Below, one piece after another: positions 59,134 to 64,000 of a DNA stretch of 64,000 bases. Every line of letters begins with the position of its first letter. The stretch's first letter is position 1. Below the pieces are notes generated by a model. It ran no database searches. It was not told the origin of the DNA and saw only the letters and a program-made list of their open reading frames with translations. This DNA comes from Streptomyces sp. NBC_00341 (GTDB taxonomy: Bacteria; Actinomycetota; Actinomycetes; Streptomycetales; Streptomycetaceae), in NCBI RefSeq assembly GCF_041435055.1, contig NZ_CP108002.1, forward strand, positions 2,728,001 through 2,792,000, read 5' to 3'. The position numbers were made by a program, and so were the translations under genes.

Positions 59134-59583
59134 TCAGGCTCGCCGCAGAGCGGCCTTCATCCCCTCAATCAGGGTCATGCGGGTCTCACGAGCAAGCCGC
59201 CAAGCATGGAGGTACTCAACGGAGTCCGACTCATGGCCGGCGACCACCGCATCATGGAAATCGAGCACACTCAGAGTGGCGCGGCCGGCCAGTTCGACAA
59301 CCGGCCTCTGGGCTACCAACTCCAGTTGTTGCTGCGCTGCGTAGACTCCGTGCTCGCCGATCGCAACGTGCCCCTTGCCAATCCGTTCCGGGGAAGGCTC
59401 GCCCCGAGAGAACGCATCCCGGGCCTGAGCAAGTGCTGAAAGATACTCCATGAACGCTGAGCGGAGCGCGTCTCGATCCCGCTCTGACGTGTCACGTCGC
59501 CACCGGATGCGATCAGCGACAAGAGTGCTGCCGACGCCAAGAACCGTGCCCACTGCTGTCGCTACGATCGCCGACCACTGCAT
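59134..59583 (-). CDS. Membrane-anchored helical protein (unknown function)
   Basis: The 149-residue protein has one N-terminal membrane segment (MQWSAIVATAVGTVLGVGSTLVAD) followed by a basic turn and a soluble helical domain (RDTSERDRDALRSAFMEYLSALAQARDAFSRGEPS ... LHAWRLARETRMTLIEGMKAALRRA). ATG at 59583 has GGGGGG upstream. From memory similar anchored proteins occur on Streptomyces mobile elements and chromosomes, without known function. It stands alone on the minus strand between small plus-strand genes. Confidence 0.7.
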   Translation of the reverse strand: MQWSAIVATAVGTVLGVGSTLVADRIRWRRDTSERDRDALRSAFMEYLSALAQARDAFSRGEPSPERIGKGHVAIGEHGVYAAQQQLELVAQRPVVELAGRATLSVLDFHDAVVAGHESDSVEYLHAWRLARETRMTLIEGMKAALRRA

Positions 59584-59885
59584 TCGCCCCCCATGGCTTG
59601 ATGTTGCTCAGCAACGTCGGCCCCAATGGCAGGCGTGCGGTCGCATCTTGATGCCCTGAACCACGACCGCTCCACGACGTGTGGGGCGAAGGCGGACGGG
59701 ATGGGAGCTGGGCGAGTGGTGGGTTGAAGTGTGTCCAGCACCGCCAACGCGCGACCGTATCGCGGAGTGCCCGCCGCTCGGGACCCAAGTGCGTTAATGT
59801 TTAGCCTGCTTGAACGACAAGCAGCCGTGCGGCATCTCCGGCAAGAGATTCAATGCCCCACGGCTTCAAGTGACAAGGACTCCAG
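59584..59885. other. Gene-poor AICE region with second direct repeat
   Basis: Holds copy B of the ~87-base repeat (59647-59732) and an AT-richer stretch at 59790-59880. No supported gene. Confidence 0.5.
59647..59732. repeat. AICE direct repeat, copy B
   Basis: Second copy of the repeat at 58034-58120, same orientation, 1.6 kb away. Confidence 0.8.
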
Positions 59886-60092
59886 ATGAACCCCGAAGGT
59901 CAGTCACCCATAACCCATTGTCTACACAATGGGTTATGGGTGGGACGCTACACGCAAGGAACGTCTCGAATCAACCCCTGCGCCACAAACAAGGCCAGCC
60001 GGCGTCAAGTCGTCACCGACATCATCAAGCTGGTCACCTCACTAGCCAGCGCGATTGCGGCCGTTGCCCCGCTGATGACCAAGCTGCTGTAG
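59886..60092 (+). CDS. Small protein with amphipathic C-terminal helix (doubtful, AICE right end)
   Basis: The 68-residue frame starts at ATG 59886 with AAGGA 8 bases upstream. Its second half, RRQVVTDIIKLVTSLASAIAAVAPLMTKLL, is a clean amphipathic or membrane helix, but codons ~8-19 run through a 15-bp perfect palindrome, so the first part may be structural DNA rather than coding. It could be a small toxin-like peptide, or a non-coding locus. It lies next to attR. Confidence 0.45.
   Translation: MNPEGQSPITHCLHNGLWVGRYTQGTSRINPCATNKASRRQVVTDIIKLVTSLASAIAAVAPLMTKLL
59907..59940. repeat. 15-bp perfect inverted repeat near attR
   Basis: cccataacccattgt (59907-59921) and acaatgggttatggg (59926-59940) are exact complements around loop ctac. 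It is much more AT-rich than the surroundings, as at replication or transfer origins and operators. Confidence 0.85.
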
Positions 60093-60112
60093 GCGTGCCC
60101 GCTGCGTGCCCG
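60093..60112. repeat. Candidate integrase arm site, right copy
   Basis: The same 20 bases as 49771-49790, in the same orientation, 100 bases inside the attR core. In the excised circle the two copies flank attP. Confidence 0.65.
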
Positions 60113-60212
60113 ACACAGGGGGAAGCAGCGGGGAACCACAGGAGCAGACAGGACCTTGCCGACTCGACCGCAGGTCAGAGTATGCGCAGGTCAGACCCCA
60201 TCCGCATACGGG

Positions 60213-60258
60213 GTCTTCCAAACTAGCTACGCGGGTTCGATTCCCGTCGCCCGCTCCA
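60213..60258 (+). repeat. attR of the AICE (tRNA-Gly 3' fragment)
   Basis: Identical to 49653-49698; it lacks the 5' half of the tRNA and so is not a functional tRNA gene. It marks the right boundary of the element. Confidence 0.94.
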
Positions 60259-60264
60259 TGGCTC

Positions 60265-60311
60265 GGGCCCGGTCCGGCGTCATCCTCTCGGATGGCTGCC
60301 GGACCGGGCCC
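60265..60311. terminator. Original tRNA-Gly terminator, now beyond attR
   Basis: Fourteen-base perfect arms gggcccggtccggc/gccggaccgggccc begin seven bases after the CCA of the tRNA fragment. Before integration this hairpin would have directly followed tRNA-Gly. Confidence 0.82.
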
Positions 60312-60386
60312 TTCGCGTTTCCCCGCGCTGCGCGTGCCCCCGCGCGCGTCCCGGGGCCGGGGTACGGCCCGGGACGCGGTCCGGGG

Positions 60387-60581
60387 TCAGAAGTTGATCT
60401 GGTTGATGCTCTGCGCTATCGAGTCCATGAACTTCTGGATCGACGGCGCCATGCCGGTCGATGCCAGGAAGAAGCCGAAGAGCACCGCGACGACCGCGGG
60501 TCCGGCCTTGATGGAGCCGCCTCGGATCAGGACCACCAGGATGATCGCCAAAAGAAGCACCACAGACAGTGAAATGGCCAC
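60387..60581 (-). CDS. Small conserved membrane protein (unknown function)
   Basis: The 64-residue protein has two hydrophobic stretches (MAISLSVVLLLAIILVVLI and AGPAVVAVLFGFFLASTGMA) and a polar helix at the end (PSIQKFMDSIAQSINQINF). The start is GTG at 60581 with GAGGG upstream. From memory a similar small protein is common in Streptomyces chromosomes. No function can be given. Confidence 0.75.
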   Translation of the reverse strand: MAISLSVVLLLAIILVVLIRGGSIKAGPAVVAVLFGFFLASTGMAPSIQKFMDSIAQSINQINF

Positions 60582-61059
60582 GACTGATCACACCCTCGGT
60601 CGGTCCGCCTTGCCGGCCCGGAAGCGTGCGGCCGTGCACACCTCCGTTTGCGTCCATCGTGCCACCAACTCCCCTGTGGTCGCTGCCGCCTGACGAAGCG
60701 ACCAGTCGGTATCACGCCATCTTGCGCCGGTCGCGGACCTGTTCGCAGCGTCAGCGCGGTGCCGCCGGCCCAGTGGCGGCAAGGCGGGTGCGGTCGGTGC
60801 GCGCGGTAATGATCCGATGAACGGAAATGATCTGCAACGGTGATCGTTTCCTTACCCACACACTTCATCCACATGCAATTCCCGAAGTCGGGTGCGACGT
60901 AATTCACTGCCCCAACTGCCTGATGATATGCACCATTTAAGGAGGATTAACCAGCCCATACCGGGCAAAAAACAGGGGTTTGCCTTTTGGTCGGCCGGGC
61001 ACACGCGATATCCGATGGCGGTTTTACGAAATGCAATCGAGACGTCTAGGGTGCTTGAG
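60582..61059. other. Promoter region between the small membrane gene and the acyltransferase
   Basis: The 478-base gap separates divergent genes. Positions ~60830-61050 are markedly AT-rich for this genome. They contain a perfect Shine-Dalgarno AAGGAGG (60939-60945) with no start codon at the right distance, just after a five-codon frame ATG..TAA at 60923-60940 (MICTI). Confidence 0.5.
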
Positions 61060-62217
61060 ATGTTCCACGCTCCGAACGTATTCCAGAGGGCACCGCTCCC
61101 CCCAGCGACCCGGGAGTCGGAGCCCAGACCCCAAGCGCCGGGCCGGGCACCGGACGCCCCCTCCGCGGTGGCCGTGGCGGAACGGCCCGTGCAGGCCCCG
61201 CCCGCGAAGAAGCGTGACGCCTACTTCGACAACGCCAAGTACCTCGCCATCGTGCTGGTCGCGGTGGCGCACTCATGGGTGCCGGTCATGGAGGGCAGCA
61301 GGGCGGCCCGCGCGGCGTACATGGTCACGTACACCTTCCACATGCCGGCCTTCATCATCATCTCCGGCTATTTCTCACGTTCGTTCAGCCTGACCCCCGC
61401 CAAGGTGAAGCGCCTGGTGACGGGGGTCGCCGTGCCGTACATCGTGTTCGAGACGGCCTACTCGCTGTTCCGGCGGTACGCGAGCGGCTCCTCCGACGGG
61501 GCGATCAGCCTGCTGGAGCCCTGGTACCTCACCTGGTTCCTGGCCGCGCTGTTCATCTGGCGGCTCACCACGCCGATCTGGCAGAACCTGCGCCACCCGC
61601 TGGCGGTGTCGCTCGTGATCGCGGTCCTCGCCTCGCTCGCCCCCAGCATCGGCGACGACCTCGACCTGCCGCGCGTCCTGCAGTTCCTGCCGTTCTTCGT
61701 GCTCGGTCTCCAGCTCAAGCCCGAGCACTTCCGGCTGGTCAAGCGCCGCGAGGTGCGGCTGCTGGCCCTGCCGCTGTTCGCCGGTGCGCTGGTCTTCGCC
61801 TACTGGGCGGCGCCCCGGATGCAGCTGGGCTGGTTCCTGCGCGACTCCAGCGCCCAGGAGATGGACGCCCCGTGGTGGTCGGGCGCGGTGATGACCCTCG
61901 CCCTGTTCGGCTGCGCGACGCTGCTCACCGTCGGGTTCCTCGCGTGGGTGCCGCGCCGCCACATGTGGTTCACGGTGCTGGGCGCCGGCACGATCTGCGG
62001 CTATCTGCTGCACGGGTTCCTGGTGAAGGGCGCCGACTACTCGGGCCTCTTCGACCACAACGACTGGCTGATCTCGCCCACCGGGCTGGTGCTCGTCACC
62101 GTGGCCGCCTCGGTCGGGGTGACGCTGCTGTGCACGCCGCCGGTGCGACGGGTCATGCGCTGTGTGACCGAACCGGACATGAACTGGGCGTTCCGGCGGG
62201 ACGCCGCCAAGATCTGA
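61060..62217 (+). CDS. Acyltransferase family 3 integral membrane protein
   Basis: The 385-residue protein has a Pro/Ala-rich cytoplasmic start (MFHAPNVFQRAPLPP) and then the family 3 signature KKRDAYFDNAKYLAIVLVAVAHSWVPVM, TYTFHMPAFIIISGYFSRSF and YLTWFLAALFIWRL, with about ten membrane segments. Such enzymes acylate sugars, polysaccharides or antibiotics outside or across the membrane. ATG at 61060 has AGGG eight bases upstream; GTG at 61051 and ATG at 61015 are alternatives. The substrate is unknown. It ends at a perfect 33-bp hairpin. Confidence 0.85.
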   Translation: MFHAPNVFQRAPLPPATRESEPRPQAPGRAPDAPSAVAVAERPVQAPPAKKRDAYFDNAKYLAIVLVAVAHSWVPVMEGSRAARAAYMVTYTFHMPAFIIISGYFSRSFSLTPAKVKRLVTGVAVPYIVFETAYSLFRRYASGSSDGAISLLEPWYLTWFLAALFIWRLTTPIWQNLRHPLAVSLVIAVLASLAPSIGDDLDLPRVLQFLPFFVLGLQLKPEHFRLVKRREVRLLALPLFAGALVFAYWAAPRMQLGWFLRDSSAQEMDAPWWSGAVMTLALFGCATLLTVGFLAWVPRRHMWFTVLGAGTICGYLLHGFLVKGADYSGLFDHNDWLISPTGLVLVTVAASVGVTLLCTPPVRRVMRCVTEPDMNWAFRRDAAKI

Positions 62218-62222
62218 GACTT

Positions 62223-62290
62223 CGGGATTGAGCCAACACGGCGGAGCCGGACCCGGTCGGGTCCGGCTCCGCCGTGTTGGCTCAATCCCG
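62223..62290. terminator. Bidirectional terminator with 33-bp perfect stem
   Basis: Positions 62223-62255 are exactly complementary to 62258-62290 with only two bases between. It starts five bases after the acyltransferase stop, and its right arm contains the last codons and stop of the convergent HD-domain gene. Confidence 0.92.
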
Positions 62291-62767
62291 ACGGTCGGTG
62301 GGTGATTCCGGGGCGGTGAGTCCGAGCAGGCTCCGCACCTGCGCATACTTCGCGGCCAGCCGGGTACGGGTCGCCGGGTCCAGGACCGCGAGGCGGACCG
62401 GGTCCGCGTTGTGCGCGAGGTCGGACTCCTTGATCAGCAGTGCGCCCGGAGTGGCCAGGATGCGGCGGGCGTACGCCGGCAGCTCCTCGCCCTCCCGCTT
62501 GCTGACGGCCAGGACCATGTCCTTGACCCGCTGCGGCAGCGCGGCCCCGGCCAGCCAGCGCTCCGACAGCGCGTCGTCCTCGACCGCGTCGTGCAGCCAG
62601 GCGGCTGCGATCTGCTCGTCGCTGCCGCCCCTGGCCCGTACGCCCTCCGCGACGGCCGCGAGGTGTTCGGCGTACGGGCGTCCCGCCTTGTCCCGCTGAC
62701 CCTCGTGGGCCGCACGGGCGATGCGCTCGACTTCGGCCGGGGTCAGGTGTATGCGGGGTGCCGTCAT
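62282..62767 (-). CDS. HD-domain protein (guanosine polyphosphate hydrolase-like or phosphohydrolase)
   Basis: The 161-residue protein has AARAAHEGQRDKAGRPYAEHLAAVAEGV in spirit of the SpoT/RelA HD domain (actual start RIARAAHEGQRDKAG) and the HD dyad with flanking residues AAWLHDAVEDDALS at ~56-69, then LLIKESDLAHNADPVR. This resembles small single-domain HD proteins related to Mesh1-type (p)ppGpp hydrolases, though the substrate is unproved. ATG at 62767. Its 3' end lies inside the long terminator stem. Confidence 0.8.
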   Translation of the reverse strand: MTAPRIHLTPAEVERIARAAHEGQRDKAGRPYAEHLAAVAEGVRARGGSDEQIAAAWLHDAVEDDALSERWLAGAALPQRVKDMVLAVSKREGEELPAYARRILATPGALLIKESDLAHNADPVRLAVLDPATRTRLAAKYAQVRSLLGLTAPESPTDRRD

Positions 62768-62776
62768 GGCCCGACT

Positions 62777-64000
62777 CTACGGTCGGCCCGCGGCCCGGCC
62801 CAGGGCGGCGTGGGCCGGCACCAGTGCGGCGGCGAGGCCGAGGCCCACCGTGGCGGCCAGGAACGATCCGTACAACGCGGGCGGGATGTACGGGGATTCG
62901 CCGGTCAGGCCCCGCATCATCGGGATGAGCGTGGCCAGCGCGATGGCCGTGCCGAGCGCGGCCCCGGCCACGGTGACCAGCAGGGCCTCCCAGCGGATCA
63001 TGCCCATGACCTGGCGGCGGGTGGAGCCGACGAGCCGGAGCATGGTCAGTTCCCCGCGGCGGTCCAGGACGGTCATCACCAGTGTGTTGACCGCCGCGAC
63101 GGCTGCGAATCCGCCGAGGACCGAGGCCATGACGGTGTTGGCCCACGCGTTCAGCTCGCGGTCCCGGCTCTGCGCGGTGGCGTAGCCGGAGGGGTCTGTG
63201 ACGGTGCCGAGTGCGGCGAGCCGCTCCGCGCCCGCCGGGGTCGCCCGTACGAGTACGTCGGAGGCGTACGGCGAGGTGACGTGGGTCAGCAGGTCGGCGG
63301 AAGGGAGGGTGACGAGGGCGGTGCCCAGGCCTCTTCCGTAGACCGCGACGATCTTCGGCGACGCCTTGGTGCCGTCCGGCAGGCGCAGCGCGAGGCGGTC
63401 GCCGGTGTGCACCTTCGCCGAACCGGCGAGCGTGGTGTCGATGGCGACGGTGCCGGGGGCCAGCGCGTCGAGTGATCCGGTGCGGACGTCGAGGTCCTGG
63501 ACGGCGGCGAGTTCACGGCTGGAGCCGATGACTCCCTGCGCCGGGGCGTTCTCCAGCCAGGTGTCGCCGCCCGATCCGGCGGGGACCAGCACGGAGGTGC
63601 GGAGCAGTCCGACGGCGGTGGAGACGCCGGGGGTCGTGGCGGCGCGTTCGGTGGCGTCGGAGGCGAGGCCGTCCGGTGCGGAGACGATGCGGTCCGCGGT
63701 GACGGCGGCACGCTGCTGGTGCTCGATCGCCCGGTCCTCGCTGGTGTGCATGAAGACGAGCGTCGAGGAGAAGGCCATGGCGAGCACGATCGGCGTGATC
63801 GCGGAGGCCATCCGCCGGGAGTTGGCGCGGGAGTTGGCCGCGGCCAGCGAGGCGGAGGGGCCGCCGGCCCGCAGCGGGAGGCCGAGGACGGAGGCGCAGA
63901 TGCGGGCGATCAGCGGGCCGAGCAGTCCGACCGCGAGCATGAAGAGCATGACCACACCGAGTGCGGCGTTGGCCGCGTCGTCGCCGGTCTGCGAGGCGGC
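62777..64000 (-). CDS. FtsX/MacB-type ABC transporter permease, C-terminal part (truncated by window edge)
   Basis: The frame enters from beyond 64000 and ends at 62777, so about 407 C-terminal residues are visible. They show a membrane segment (VVMLFMLAVGLLGPLIARI), the NSRANSRRMASAITPIVLAMAFSSTLVF segment, a large extracytoplasmic region, and three C-terminal membrane segments. These include ANTVMASVLGGFAAVAAVNTLVMTVLDRRGELTMLRLVGSTRRQVMGMIRWEAL, the typical FtsX-domain signature. An ATPase partner gene is expected outside the window. The HD gene starts nine bases after its stop. Confidence 0.88.
   Translation of the reverse strand, partial: AASQTGDDAANAALGVVMLFMLAVGLLGPLIARICASVLGLPLRAGGPSASLAAANSRANSRRMASAITPIVLAMAFSSTLVFMHTSEDRAIEHQQRAAVTADRIVSAPDGLASDATERAATTPGVSTAVGLLRTSVLVPAGSGGDTWLENAPAQGVIGSSRELAAVQDLDVRTGSLDALAPGTVAIDTTLAGSAKVHTGDRLALRLPDGTKASPKIVAVYGRGLGTALVTLPSADLLTHVTSPYASDVLVRATPAGAERLAALGTVTDPSGYATAQSRDRELNAWANTVMASVLGGFAAVAAVNTLVMTVLDRRGELTMLRLVGSTRRQVMGMIRWEALLVTVAGAALGTAIALATLIPMMRGLTGESPYIPPALYGSFLAATVGLGLAAALVPAHAALGRAAGRP

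Larger units (their letters stand above)
49653..60258. mobile_element. Actinomycete integrative and conjugative element (AICE), pSAM2-type
   Basis: The ~10.6-kb element lies between 46-bp direct repeats in tRNA-Gly. It has the AICE modules in order: int, xis, rep, small transfer proteins, SpdB-like protein, TraB/FtsK translocase and SCO3933-type protein, all leftward. A divergent GntR regulator and acetyltransferase gene pair and several accessory small genes follow. Transfer of such elements uses one hexameric translocase and double-stranded DNA. All key genes look intact, so it may be active. Confidence 0.92.

Noticed and set aside
60213..60258. A second tRNA-Gly gene
   Set aside because: Only the last 46 bases of the tRNA are present; the acceptor 5' strand, D arm and half of the anticodon arm are missing. 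It is attR.

Overview
The window is high-GC actinobacterial DNA and almost certainly comes from a Streptomyces chromosome. Codon use is GC-rich, GTG starts are common, and the core gene order is the one I know from Streptomyces: proA, proB, obg-rpmA-rplU, rne, rodA-PBP2-mreD-mreC-mreB, ndk, folC, valS, clpX-clpP2-clpP1, tig. Almost all core genes lie on the minus strand, so the operons read right to left. All gene identifications come from reading the translated sequence; no database search was run.

Positions 1-3467 hold the end of a spore-wall-associated family gene, proA, a small conserved gene and proB. Positions 3752-18665 form a cell-envelope block: rmlC, then rmlA-rmlB-rmlD (dTDP-rhamnose), galE, galU, two TagF-like polymer glycosyltransferases, a glycerol-1-phosphate dehydrogenase-like enzyme and a CTP-type nucleotidyltransferase. 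The obg-rplU-rpmA ribosome genes are embedded in it. Together the non-ribosomal genes look like a route to a wall glycopolymer and its precursors.

Positions 18785-31425 carry a very long RNase E/G with repeated basic/Ala-Pro extensions, the TIGR03936 and TIGR03960 radical-SAM partner proteins, a repeat-built PLGHG membrane protein, a complete IS1182-family element, a LysE exporter and a CYTH-CHAD protein. Positions 31641-38612 are the lateral/spore-wall morphogenesis operon (rodA, PBP2, mreD, mreC, mreB) and ndk. Next come a DUF4233 membrane protein, folC, valS, a Pro/Gln-rich anchored protein, clpX, clpP2, clpP1 and tig.

Positions 49653-60258 are an integrated actinomycete integrative and conjugative element (AICE). 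It sits in the 3' end of tRNA-Gly(TCC) and is bounded by 46-bp direct repeats. It encodes integrase, excisionase, a RepSA-like HUH initiator, a TraB/FtsK-type DNA translocase, SpdB-type spread proteins, a GntR regulator with matching operators and several small proteins. Beyond attR are a small membrane protein, an acyltransferase-3, an HD-domain protein and a truncated FtsX-type permease.

The most unusual features are these: one IS and two ~160-bp MITE-like elements all sit inside terminator hairpins; the AICE carries 11-bp-periodic integrase arm sites near both ends; the PLGHG-repeat protein belongs to no family I know; and a possible glycerol-1-phosphate-based wall polymer route lies around obg.
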